From assembly GCA_050180485.1 (NCBI GenBank), contig JBFXED010000002.1, positions 62,001 through 126,000 of the forward strand: 64,000 nt of DNA, in the 5' to 3' direction. A model generated the notes under the pieces. That model had not been told where the DNA came from, searched no databases, and saw only the letters and a program-made list of their open reading frames with translations. Below, in pieces: positions 17,403 to 25,303 of the stretch. Each line of letters starts with the position of its first letter. Within the stretch, counting starts at the first letter, position 1. This DNA comes from CADEGL01 sp050180485 (GTDB taxonomy: Bacteria > Pseudomonadota > Alphaproteobacteria > CADEGL01). Position numbers and translations under genes: made by a program.

Positions 17403-17936
17403 TCAATCCTTGAACGACTTGCTGCCCAGCACGCGCTGGCTGATGGTCACCGCGACCTGCTGCACGCTGTTGAACGCGAGCTTCGCCGCCGCCTCGACCG
17501 TGTCCTTGACCGATTCGGGCTCGGTCACGTCGTAGACCACGATGTCCTGCGCCTGGAGCGAGGCGCGCGTGGCCTGGCCCATGGGCACCTGCCACGGATT
17601 GAACTCGCCCCATTCGCCGCGCATGGTCACGATGGTCAGGAACGGCACGCGGCAATGCTTGACCAGCGAGAGCATGTTGATCGTGTTGCCGACACCACTC
17701 GACTGCATCAAAAGGACGCCGCGCTGGCCGCCGAGATGCGCGCCGGTCAGGAGCGCGATGCCTTCCTCCTCGGTCGTCAGGCTGACGGTGCGCATCCCCT
17801 TGTCGGCCTCGCACAGGCGGATCAGGCGCGCATGGCCCGCGTCCGGCACATGGGCCACCTGGCGCACCTCATAAGCGCGCAGCACGTCGTAGATCTGGGC
17901 CGGCCAATCGAGGGCGGCGACCGCTGAATCCGGCAT
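17403..17936 (-). CDS. Sulfopyruvate/phosphonopyruvate decarboxylase-like alpha subunit
   Basis: A 177-residue N-terminal-half (PYR domain) subunit, the ComD-like partner of the next gene. It shows HVPDAGHARLIRLCE, the catalytic-glutamate region SLTTEEEGIALLTGAHLGG, and LLMQSSGVGNTINML, all typical of the family. ATG at 17936 has GAGGA a few bases upstream; another ATG at 17951 is possible. Splitting the enzyme into two subunits follows the archaeal and some proteobacterial arrangement. No phosphonate or sulfonate genes are adjacent, so the substrate remains open. Confidence 0.87.
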   Translation of the reverse strand: MPDSAVAALDWPAQIYDVLRAYEVRQVAHVPDAGHARLIRLCEADKGMRTVSLTTEEEGIALLTGAHLGGQRGVLLMQSSGVGNTINMLSLVKHCRVPFLTIVTMRGEWGEFNPWQVPMGQATRASLQAQDIVVYDVTEPESVKDTVEAAAKLAFNSVQQVAVTISQRVLGSKSFKD

Positions 17937-18065
17937 TGGGTCCTCGCGCATGGATCGAACCGAAAGGACTTACCCGATTCGCACGCAAGACGCCACCCGG
18001 CGGCCTTTCTTGACCCGCCGTGCACCGCGATGTTATCGCGGCAACGCAACATGCGGGGGGCCGTC

Positions 18066-18962
18066 ATGGCGAATACGGGCGACGCGGCGCTGATCCTGTC
18101 GGCGGAGGGTGTCGCGGTCGAGATCGGGCTGGACCTGGCGACCGCGCCGCGCACCATCACGGCACTGCTGGCGGCACTGCCGCTCAAGGTCGACCTGCAT
18201 TGCGCCAAGATCGCGGGCGATCAGATCCTGTGGCCCGTGCCTGTGCTGCAGCCGCTGGAAAGCGCGCGAGACATCCAAGGCGCGGCACCCGGCGCCTTCA
18301 TCTACTACCCCAAGCGCCAGTTCCTCGAGATCATGTTCGGGCCGCTGCAGGAAGAAAGCGCGAGCGTCACCATCCTGGGCGGCACACGCGGCGATCTCTC
18401 CGCGCTCAAGAAACTCGGCGAGACGGTGCAAGCCGATCACGGTTGGCGCACCGTGTGGGGCGAATTGTCCGCCAAGCCAGGCGACTGGCAGAATGCCTTG
18501 CCGGTTGCGGCGGATGCGAAGCTCAGCGCCTCGTGCTCGGCCGCGCGCAAGCTGCGCAACGCAGCGTGGCAATCCGTGCCGGCGGAGTTCGAGCGGTTGC
18601 GCGCCCGCCGCGGCGTGATGATCCCGCTGGGCCCCTTGTTCTACGCCGAATCGGAGACGCGCAAGCTGCACGAGAATCTGTGGCTACTGCGCGAAGAGAG
18701 AGAGGTGCGCTTCAAGTCCGAAGCCGCGGCTTTGCTGTTGCGCGGCGCGGCGGACATGCTGGAGGGCTTCCTCGGCCTGCACGACACGGCCAAGGGCTTG
18801 GCTGCCATGGCCGACGCGATTGGAAAGGAACCGAGCGACACATCCGCCCTTTTGGACGAGATCATTCTTTACGTGGGCCGCCTGTCCCACTGGCTCGATC
18901 TTTATTTCCCGTGGCGCAAGCTGAATGCGGTGGCCGAAGCCGCCGCCGACGGAAAGCGCTAG
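18066..18962 (+). CDS. Hypothetical protein, possible cyclophilin-like N-terminal domain
   Basis: A 298-residue protein I do not recognise with certainty. The first 120 residues (VAVEIGLDLATAPRTITALL, then DLHCAKIAGDQILWPVP) recall the DUF3830/cyclophilin-like barrel, including the APRTITALLAALPL helix pattern. The C-terminal part is helical and unlike that family. No signal peptide is present. The ATG at 18066 is preferred over upstream ATGs at 18030 and 18051. Its stop overlaps the convergent znuB stop by 4 bp. Confidence 0.65.
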   Translation: MANTGDAALILSAEGVAVEIGLDLATAPRTITALLAALPLKVDLHCAKIAGDQILWPVPVLQPLESARDIQGAAPGAFIYYPKRQFLEIMFGPLQEESASVTILGGTRGDLSALKKLGETVQADHGWRTVWGELSAKPGDWQNALPVAADAKLSASCSAARKLRNAAWQSVPAEFERLRARRGVMIPLGPLFYAESETRKLHENLWLLREEREVRFKSEAAALLLRGAADMLEGFLGLHDTAKGLAAMADAIGKEPSDTSALLDEIILYVGRLSHWLDLYFPWRKLNAVAEAAADGKR

Positions 18963-19777
18963 GCGCGCGCCGCCCGCGCCACGCCGCGCCACAGCGCGGC
19001 GGCGATCTGGCAGAGCACAAACAGGATCGTCGCGGCCGCGACGATGGCAGGGCCGGTCGGCAGATCCCACTCCACCGAACCGTTGAAGCCCGCCAGCACC
19101 GCGATCACGCCAGCACCCGCCGCCAGCCCGGCCATGGCCTCGGGCGTGCGCGCGAAGGGCCGCACCGCCGCAGCGGGGATGATCAGCAGCGAAATGATCA
19201 ACAATACGCCCACGATCTTCATGGCGATGGCGATGACGACCGCGAACAGGACCATGAAGCCGAGGCGCACGCGCATGACCGGAACGCCCTCGGCGCGTGC
19301 CATCTCCTCATGGACGCTCGAGGCCAACAATGGCCGCCACAGGAGCGCGAGCGCGGCCAGCGCCAAGGCGCCGCCGCCGAGAATCCAATAGAGGTCGCCG
19401 CGCGTCACCGCCAACAGATCGCCGAACAGATAGCCCAACAGGTCGATCCGCACACGGTCCATCAGGCTAACCACGATCACGCCAAAGGCCAGCATGGCGT
19501 GGGCCAGGATGCCGAGCAGCGTGTCGCCGGCCAGCCGCCGCTGGGTCTGCATCAAGAGAACGAACAAGGCGAGTGCGACCGACGAAGCCAGGACACCGAC
19601 GGTCAGGTTGACGCCGAGCAGGAAGCCCAACGCCACACCGAGCAGCGCGCTGTGCGCCAGCGCATCGCCGAAATAGGCCATGCGCCGCCAGACCACGAAG
19701 CAGCCGAGCGGACCGGCCACGAGCGCCACGCCCAAGCCCGCGATCAGGCCGTGAAGAAGGAATGGCTCCAGCATCAC
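18959..19777 (-). CDS. znuB: Zinc ABC transporter permease ZnuB
   Basis: A 272-residue inner-membrane permease of the ABC-3 family with about eight to nine hydrophobic segments. It opens with LLHGLIAGLGVALVAGPLGCFVVWRRMAYFGDALAHSALLGVALG, which contains the family's hallmark MAYFGDALAHS. It forms the channel for periplasmic zinc delivered by ZnuA. GTG (19777) and ATG (19774) are adjacent candidate starts; both overlap the znuC stop, so translation is coupled. Confidence 0.93.
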   Translation of the reverse strand: MMLEPFLLHGLIAGLGVALVAGPLGCFVVWRRMAYFGDALAHSALLGVALGFLLGVNLTVGVLASSVALALFVLLMQTQRRLAGDTLLGILAHAMLAFGVIVVSLMDRVRIDLLGYLFGDLLAVTRGDLYWILGGGALALAALALLWRPLLASSVHEEMARAEGVPVMRVRLGFMVLFAVVIAIAMKIVGVLLIISLLIIPAAAVRPFARTPEAMAGLAAGAGVIAVLAGFNGSVEWDLPTGPAIVAAATILFVLCQIAAALWRGVARAARA

Positions 19778-20592
19778 GAGACTTTCTTGGCGGAGTGATG
19801 GTGGTGATGACCGTGATCGTGGCCATGGTGATGGTGGCCGCCCCCCACCACCTCACCCGCCAGATCGTGGCTGTGGTCGTGGGCGTGGGTATAGACGGCC
19901 AGGCTCTGCGCGGCCTGGGCGCCGAACAGCGCGAGATACGCGGGGTCGCGGCTCACGGCCTCCGGCTTCCCCTCGCAACAAAGATGGTGGTTGATGCAGA
20001 GCACCCGGTCGGTCGCCGCCATCACCAGGTGCAGGTCGTGGGAGATGAGAAGGATGCCGCAGCCGTGGCGATCACGCAGACGCGCGATCAAGCCATACAG
20101 CTCGGTCTGCCCCGTCACGTCCACGCCTTGGATCGGTTCGTCGAGAACCAGTAGGTCGGGATCGCCAAGAAGAGCGCGCGCCAGCAGTACGCGCTGCAGT
20201 TCGCCGCCGGAAAGCTCCTGCACCTGGCGCGACAGAAGATGCGTCGCACCCACCTCGTCCAGCGCCATGCGAATCGCGCCGATGGATCCCGGGCGGGTCA
20301 ACGACATCAGGCGCCGCACGGTCAGCGGCAGAACGGCGTCGATGGCAAAACGCTGAGGCAGATAACCGACCGTGAGGCCGGGCTTGCGCGCGACGGTGCC
20401 GCCATCGAGCGCGACCAGGCCGAGAAGCGCGCGGGCCATCATGGACTTACCCGCGCCGTTTGGGCCGATGACGGTGACGATCTCGCCTGCACGCACCGAG
20501 ACGTCCACGCCCAGAAGGATGTCGTGGCCGCCGAGGCGCAAGCGCAGGCCGCGCCCTTCGACGAGCGTGGTGCCGTTTGCACGTTCAGGCAT
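19774..20592 (-). CDS. znuC: Zinc ABC transporter ATP-binding protein ZnuC
   Basis: A 272-residue ATPase with Walker A GPNGAGKS (43-50), the signature LSGGELQRV, and Walker B LLVLDEP. The C-terminus is a histidine-rich tail (HAHDHSHD, then a GGGHHHHGHDHGHHHHH run), which is common in zinc transporter ATPases and probably binds or senses zinc. The ATG at 20592 lies inside the end of zur, an 8-bp overlap. It powers ZnuB in the cytoplasm-facing part of the complex. Confidence 0.94.
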   Translation of the reverse strand: MPERANGTTLVEGRGLRLRLGGHDILLGVDVSVRAGEIVTVIGPNGAGKSMMARALLGLVALDGGTVARKPGLTVGYLPQRFAIDAVLPLTVRRLMSLTRPGSIGAIRMALDEVGATHLLSRQVQELSGGELQRVLLARALLGDPDLLVLDEPIQGVDVTGQTELYGLIARLRDRHGCGILLISHDLHLVMAATDRVLCINHHLCCEGKPEAVSRDPAYLALFGAQAAQSLAVYTHAHDHSHDLAGEVVGGGHHHHGHDHGHHHHHSAKKVS

Positions 20593-21100
20593 GGGCGGCT
20601 TTGCGGCAGTCCGGGCAAGTGCCCTGGATTTCGACCACATGACCCGCGACAGCGAAGCCCGAGCGGCCTGCGCGGTCGGCGATGGCGTCGACGATACGCG
20701 TGTCCGCAAGCTCCGCGACCGAGCCGCAGGAATCGCAGATCAGGAACTGGGCCTGGTGGTTTGTATCCGGATGGCCGCAGCCGAGGAAGGCGTTGCGGCT
20801 GGCCAGGCGATGCACCAGCCCCTGCTCCATCAGGAAATCGAGCGCGCGATAGACGGCGATGGGCGCCGGGCGTTTTCCACCGTCGGCCAGCTTTTCCAGA
20901 ATTTGGTAGGCGCCGATGGGGGCGTGGCTTTCCCAAACCAGCGCCAGCACCTGCTTTCGGATGTCGGTCAGGCGCGCGCCGCGCTGGGTGCACAGCGCCT
21001 CGGCATGCGACAGCGCATCGGCCACGCAGCGATGGTGGTCGTGGCCGCGGCGCGGAAAGCCGGCCTCGGATTTGGCGGTGGTGCGGCTGGACTTGGCCAT
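20585..21100 (-). CDS. zur: Zinc uptake regulator Zur (Fur family)
   Basis: A 171-residue Fur-family repressor. It has a winged-helix N-terminus (RLTDIRKQVLALVWESHAPIGAYQILEKL, then APIAVYRALDFL), the sensor segment CGHPDTNHQAQFLICDSCG, and a C-terminal CPDC. The two CxxC pairs match the structural zinc site of the family. It heads the leftward zur-znuC-znuB operon and faces znuA across two candidate Zur operators, which identifies it as Zur rather than Fur. It should repress both sides when zinc is plentiful. Confidence 0.93.
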   Translation of the reverse strand: MAKSSRTTAKSEAGFPRRGHDHHRCVADALSHAEALCTQRGARLTDIRKQVLALVWESHAPIGAYQILEKLADGGKRPAPIAVYRALDFLMEQGLVHRLASRNAFLGCGHPDTNHQAQFLICDSCGSVAELADTRIVDAIADRAGRSGFAVAGHVVEIQGTCPDCRKAAHA

Positions 21101-21102
21101 TT

Positions 21103-21135
21103 TGTTACATTATAACGTGATGTGATATTATAACA
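21103..21135. promoter_or_regulatory. Double Zur box between zur and znuA
   Basis: Two dyad-symmetric elements lie 18 bp apart: TGTTACATTATAACG (21103-21117) and TGTGATATTATAACA (21121-21135). Both approximate the alphaproteobacterial Zur operator of the form TGTTATA-n-TATAACA. They fill the AT-rich gap between the divergent zur and znuA starts, beginning three bases upstream of the zur ATG. Two sites would let two Zur dimers control both promoters. Confidence 0.85.
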
Positions 21136-21166
21136 ATCCGCCCCGCCGCCCGCCACGGTTTTGCCC

Positions 21167-22084
21167 ATGCGCCGTTTCGCCCTCCTCGCCGCCTTTCTCT
21201 TCTTCCTTGCCCCGGCTGCCCAGGCCGCGCCCCAGGTGGTGGTATCGATCTATCCGATCCATTCGCTGGTGGCAGGCGTGATGGCGGGGGTGGGCGAGCC
21301 TTTGCTGCTGGTGCGCGGCGCGGCGACGCCTCACGACTATGCGCTTAAGCCCTCGGACGCCAAGGCGTTGGCCAATGCTGACGTGGTGTTCTGGATCGGC
21401 CCCGAACTCGAAACCTTCCTGGTGAAGCCGCTCGCGACCGTGAAGAAGGGCGCGTCGGTTGTGGCCCTGGCGCAGGCTCCCGGCATCGCGCTGAAGGAAA
21501 ACCGCGAGGGCGGCACGTGGGAGGCGCACGATCACGGCCACTCCAAGGACGCCAAGTATGACGACGACGAGACGGACATGCATGTCTGGCTCGACCCCGT
21601 GAACGCGCAAACCATGACGGCCATGATCGCCGAGACGCTGGCCGCGAAGGATCCCGCCAACGCCAACGCCTACCGGGCGAACGGCACCAAGGTGAACGCG
21701 CGCCTTGCGGCGCTGAACACTTCACTTGCGACCAAGCTGAAGCCCGTGGCAGGCGTGCCCTATGTCGTCTTCCACGACGCCTATCAGTATTTCGATACGC
21801 GCTATGGGCTGAACGCCATCGGCTCGGTCACGGTTTCGCCGGAGCGCCCGCCGAGCGCCGCCCGCCTGCGCGCGATCCGCGCCAAGATCGTCTCGCTCAA
21901 GGCACGCTGCGTCTTCGGTGAGCCACAGGTAAAGCCCTCGGTGGTGGCCGCCGTGATGGAAGGTCTCGACGTCAACACGGCGATCCTCGACCCGCTGGAA
22001 CAAGGCCCCAATCCCGGCCCCGACGCCTATTTCACCGGCATGGAGCGCTTGGCCGACGCGCATGTGGCCTGCCTCTCCCGCTGA
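21167..22084 (+). CDS. znuA: Zinc ABC transporter substrate-binding protein ZnuA
   Basis: A 305-residue periplasmic protein with a Sec signal (hydrophobic residues about 6-20, cleavage near AQA). It is a cluster A-I metal-binding protein. Likely zinc-ligand histidines are in IYPIHSLVAGV, ATPHDYALKPSD, and DMHVWLDPVNAQ, with an Asp/Glu near the C-terminus. A charged His/Asp loop (EAHDHGHSKDAKYDDDETD) precedes the third histidine, as in zinc-specific members. ATG at 21167 is preferred to TTG at 21161. No clear Shine-Dalgarno is visible. Confidence 0.93.
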   Translation: MRRFALLAAFLFFLAPAAQAAPQVVVSIYPIHSLVAGVMAGVGEPLLLVRGAATPHDYALKPSDAKALANADVVFWIGPELETFLVKPLATVKKGASVVALAQAPGIALKENREGGTWEAHDHGHSKDAKYDDDETDMHVWLDPVNAQTMTAMIAETLAAKDPANANAYRANGTKVNARLAALNTSLATKLKPVAGVPYVVFHDAYQYFDTRYGLNAIGSVTVSPERPPSAARLRAIRAKIVSLKARCVFGEPQVKPSVVAAVMEGLDVNTAILDPLEQGPNPGPDAYFTGMERLADAHVACLSR

Positions 22085-22126
22085 CGTGACCGCTTCGCGG
22101 CGGTATCATCGCGGCCGCGAGTGCGA

Positions 22127-22714
22127 ATGCGTCATATCCGTTCCCTTATCCTGCTCCTCCTTCTAGCCTGCGCAGGGTCCGCGCCCTCGCGCGCGCATCC
22201 GCATATCTGGATCGACGCGGTGGCGACATTGGTGTTCGCCGATCAGAAGCTCACCGAAGTGCACATCCAGTGGACCTTCGACGAGCTGTTCAGCGGCGCC
22301 TTGCGCGAGCAATTCGATCCCAACAAGACCGGCAAGTTCGACGGTCAGGCCCTGGCCAAACTGAAGGCCGACGCGGCCAACGGGCTGAAGGAGTTCAACT
22401 GGTTCACCCATCTGACCATCGGCGGCAAGAAGGTGACGGTCGCGGAGGGTAAGGATTTCAGTGCCGCGATCGAGGGCGACCGCGTGGTCTACCGCTTCAC
22501 CGTTCCGGTCATCCCACCCGTCGATTCCGCCGCGACGCCCGTGACGCTCAGCCTCTATGACCAATCCTTCTATATCGATGTGGCGCTGGCCAAGGAGAAC
22601 CCGGTCCGAATCGAGGGCGCCTCGCCCTGCAAGACCGCGATCGTGACCGACAAAGGCAACCCGCTTTATTACGGCATGTTCTTCCCGCAGCGCATCGACC
22701 TGCGGTGCAAGTGA
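22127..22714 (+). CDS. DUF1007 family periplasmic protein
   Basis: About 195 residues with an N-terminal signal (LILLLLLACAG), followed directly by AHPHIWIDA, the defining DUF1007 motif. A second feature is WTFDELFSGALREQFD, then strands ending in YYGMFFPQRIDLRC. DUF1007 genes usually precede a NicO-type metal permease, as here (1-base gap), and are often under Zur control. A GTG at 22121 is an alternative start. The likely role is accessory to periplasmic metal handling (inference). Confidence 0.9.
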   Translation: MRHIRSLILLLLLACAGSAPSRAHPHIWIDAVATLVFADQKLTEVHIQWTFDELFSGALREQFDPNKTGKFDGQALAKLKADAANGLKEFNWFTHLTIGGKKVTVAEGKDFSAAIEGDRVVYRFTVPVIPPVDSAATPVTLSLYDQSFYIDVALAKENPVRIEGASPCKTAIVTDKGNPLYYGMFFPQRIDLRCK

Positions 22715-22715
22715 G

Positions 22716-23621
22716 ATGCGCGCGGCCCCGCTCATTCTCTTCCTGATCGCGCTTCTGTTCGGCGCGGCGGGCGTGCAAGCGCAAGGGTTGAGCGCGCCGC
22801 GCCCGGCGGACACGGGGCCTGCCATCGCGGCCCCCGGGCCCATCGCGCGCGTGGGCCAAGCCATGCTGGAGTTCCAGCGCAAGGCCAATGCCGAGATCGC
22901 GGTACGCATGCGGGCGATCCGAGACCATTCCTCGCCCGCCGCCTTCTGGGTCGCGCTCGGCCTGGCCTTCCTCTACGGCGTGCTGCATGCCGCCGGGCCC
23001 GGACACGGCAAGGCCGTCGTGGTCTCCTATTTCCTGGCGCGTGAGGCGCGTATCGGGCGGGGTTTGCGCATGGGCGCGCAGATCGCGTTCTTCCACGTCA
23101 TCTCGGCGATCGTCATCGTGTCGCTGGCTGATCTCTTGCTGCGCCGCAGCTTCGGCGGCATGCCGGGCGAGATCCCGGCGGTGCGCGTCGCCAGCTACGG
23201 CGCGATCCTTCTGATCGGCCTGATCATGTTGGCGCAGGCCGTGCGCCGCGCCTTCGACCATGCGGGCCACGCGCATCATCATCACCATCATGACGGCTGT
23301 GCCCATGGGCACGGCGCGCATCAGGGCCTATTGGCCTTCGGCGTCGGCCTGATCCCCTGCACGGGCGCGGTGCTGGTGATGCTGTATGCGCTCGCCAACG
23401 ACATCGTTCTGACCGGCGCGGCGCTGGTGGCCGCCATCGGCGTGGGTATGGCGGCAACGATGGCGGGCTTGGGTCTTTTGGCCGTGGTGGCGCGGCGGTT
23501 CGTGACCAAGATATTCGCGCGCCACCAGGAAGGCGGCGGACGGCTGGGTCTGGCGCTGGAGATCGGCGGCGCCCTGGTCATCACGCTTCTGGGCGGGCTT
23601 TTGCTGGCCGCCTCGCTTTGA
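22716..23621 (+). CDS. NicO/RcnA-family metal permease
   Basis: A 301-residue membrane protein with a signal or first helix, then about six hydrophobic segments. Family motifs are YGVLHAAGPGHGKAVVVSYFLA (HAxGPGHGK) and FGVGLIPCTGAVLVMLY. A His-rich cytoplasmic or periplasmic loop (HAGHAHHHHHHDG, then HGHGAHQ) separates two halves. Classical members transport nickel or cobalt. With DUF1007 beside znuA, zinc is the more probable substrate here, either as low-affinity uptake or as efflux; this is inferred from context. Confidence 0.85.
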   Translation: MRAAPLILFLIALLFGAAGVQAQGLSAPRPADTGPAIAAPGPIARVGQAMLEFQRKANAEIAVRMRAIRDHSSPAAFWVALGLAFLYGVLHAAGPGHGKAVVVSYFLAREARIGRGLRMGAQIAFFHVISAIVIVSLADLLLRRSFGGMPGEIPAVRVASYGAILLIGLIMLAQAVRRAFDHAGHAHHHHHHDGCAHGHGAHQGLLAFGVGLIPCTGAVLVMLYALANDIVLTGAALVAAIGVGMAATMAGLGLLAVVARRFVTKIFARHQEGGGRLGLALEIGGALVITLLGGLLLAASL

Positions 23622-23689
23622 TTCTCTTGTCACCTTCGGGCGCAGCCTGGAGAATGCCCGCCTTCACGTGAAGCCGCGCAGGGGACCGC

Positions 23690-24202
23690 ATGGCATCGAA
23701 AGCCAAGGCCGCATCCGTCGGCCTGATCATGGGCAGCCAATCCGACTGGGAGACGATGCAGCACGCGGCGGAAACGCTGAAGGCGCTGGGCGTCGCCTGC
23801 GAGCGACGCATCGTGTCGGCCCACAGGACGCCGAAGCGTCTTTACGACTACGCCACCACGGCGAAGAAGCGCGGGCTCAAGGTCATCATCGCGGGCGCCG
23901 GCGGCGCCGCGCATCTGCCCGGCATGGCCGCCTCGATGACCACCCTGCCCGTGCTGGGCGTGCCGGTGGAGAGTGCGGCGTTGAAGGGCATGGACAGTCT
24001 TCTCTCGATCGTCCAGATGCCGGGCGGCGTGCCCGTGGGCACGCTGGCCATTGGCAAGGCGGGCGCGATCAACGCGGCGCTGCTCGCGGCCTCAATCCTG
24101 GCGCTTTCCGACGCCAAGCTCGGCGCGCGGCTTGAGACCTGGCGCAAGCGCCAGACCGATTCGGTCGCGGCCGAACCCGGCGCATCCGCCCGCAAGCACT
24201 GA
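23690..24202 (+). CDS. purE: N5-carboxyaminoimidazole ribonucleotide mutase
   Basis: Purine biosynthesis: converts N5-CAIR to CAIR. The 170 residues contain GLIMGSQSDWETM, the ERRIVSAHRTPKRLYDY active-site segment with its conserved His, and AGAGGAAHLPGMAA, all diagnostic of class I PurE. It is followed by purK four bases later, the usual operon. Confidence 0.96.
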   Translation: MASKAKAASVGLIMGSQSDWETMQHAAETLKALGVACERRIVSAHRTPKRLYDYATTAKKRGLKVIIAGAGGAAHLPGMAASMTTLPVLGVPVESAALKGMDSLLSIVQMPGGVPVGTLAIGKAGAINAALLAASILALSDAKLGARLETWRKRQTDSVAAEPGASARKH

Positions 24203-24205
24203 TCC

Positions 24206-25303
24206 ATGGCCAAGGTTTCGAAGCAGAAAGGCGCCCTGGCGCCGGGCGCCGTCATCGGCATCATGGGCGGCGGCCAACTGGGGCGCATGACGGCCATCGC
24301 CGCCGCGCGGCTGGGCTATCGCTGTCACATATTCACGCCCGAGCGCGACGGCCCGGCTTCGCAGGTGGCCTACGCCACCACGATCGCCGAGTACACCGAC
24401 AAGCGCGCGCTCGCACGCTTCGCGGACGCGGTCGATGTGGTGACCTTCGAGTTCGAGAACATCCCGCATGCGAGCCTGACGTTGCTCGAAGCGCGCGTGC
24501 CCGTGCGCCCCGGCGTGAAGGCGCTCGAGATCAGCCAGGACCGGCTGATCGAAAAGGATTTCCTGCGCTCGATCGGCGTGCCCACGGCGGCCTACCGCGC
24601 GGTCCACAACGCCAGTGAACTGGCCGAGGCATTCGAGACATTCGGCCGCAATGCGATCCTGAAGACCACACGCTTCGGCTATGACGGCAAGGGTCAGGTG
24701 CGCATGGCGCCGAAGACCAAGCCGCAGGATGCGTGGCGCAAACTGGGCGCCAAGATCGCGATCCTGGAGAAGCGTGTCGATTTCGCCTGCGAGATTTCGG
24801 TCGTCATCGCGCGCGGCCTCGATGGAAAGACCGCCCATTTCGTGCCGGTCGAGAATCGCCATCTTCACGGCATCCTGGACACGACGACCGCGCCGGCCCT
24901 CGTCCTGCCATCCGTCGCCAAGCAGGCCGTCGCGATGGCCCAGCGCACGGCCAAGGCGCTGGACCTGGTCGGCATCCTGGCCGTCGAGATGTTCGTCACG
25001 CGCCAGGGCAACGTGCTGGCCAACGAGATCGCGCCGCGTCCGCACAATTCCGGCCACTGGACCATCGATGCCTGCCAGTCGAGCCAGTTCGAGCAGCATG
25101 TCCGCGCGGTCTGCGGCCTGCCTCTGGGCTCGCCCGAGCGGCACCATGACGCGCTGATGAAGAACCTGATCGGTCGCGACGCGCTGCGCTGGAAAAGCCT
25201 GGTGCGCGACCAGGACGCCAAGCTGCATCTATACGGTAAGCGCGAGGCGCGCGCGGGCCGCAAGATGGGCCACGTGACCTGGCTGCGGCCGAAGAGCGAC
25301 TAG
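24206..25303 (+). CDS. purK: N5-carboxyaminoimidazole ribonucleotide synthase
   Basis: ATP-grasp enzyme (365 residues) that makes N5-CAIR from AIR, bicarbonate and ATP, supplying PurE. Seen: GIMGGGQLGRMTAIAAARLG at the N-terminus, TRFGYDGKGQVR for nucleotide binding, and the metal and substrate segment NEIAPRPHNSGHWTIDACQSSQFEQH. Its stop overlaps the convergent flavoprotein stop by 4 bp. Confidence 0.96.
   Translation: MAKVSKQKGALAPGAVIGIMGGGQLGRMTAIAAARLGYRCHIFTPERDGPASQVAYATTIAEYTDKRALARFADAVDVVTFEFENIPHASLTLLEARVPVRPGVKALEISQDRLIEKDFLRSIGVPTAAYRAVHNASELAEAFETFGRNAILKTTRFGYDGKGQVRMAPKTKPQDAWRKLGAKIAILEKRVDFACEISVVIARGLDGKTAHFVPVENRHLHGILDTTTAPALVLPSVAKQAVAMAQRTAKALDLVGILAVEMFVTRQGNVLANEIAPRPHNSGHWTIDACQSSQFEQHVRAVCGLPLGSPERHHDALMKNLIGRDALRWKSLVRDQDAKLHLYGKREARAGRKMGHVTWLRPKSD

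Noticed and set aside
18020..19798. Long rightward frame spanning the cyclophilin-like gene and znuB
   Set aside because: It covers two well-supported genes on opposite strands and its translation is low-complexity, so it is a shadow.
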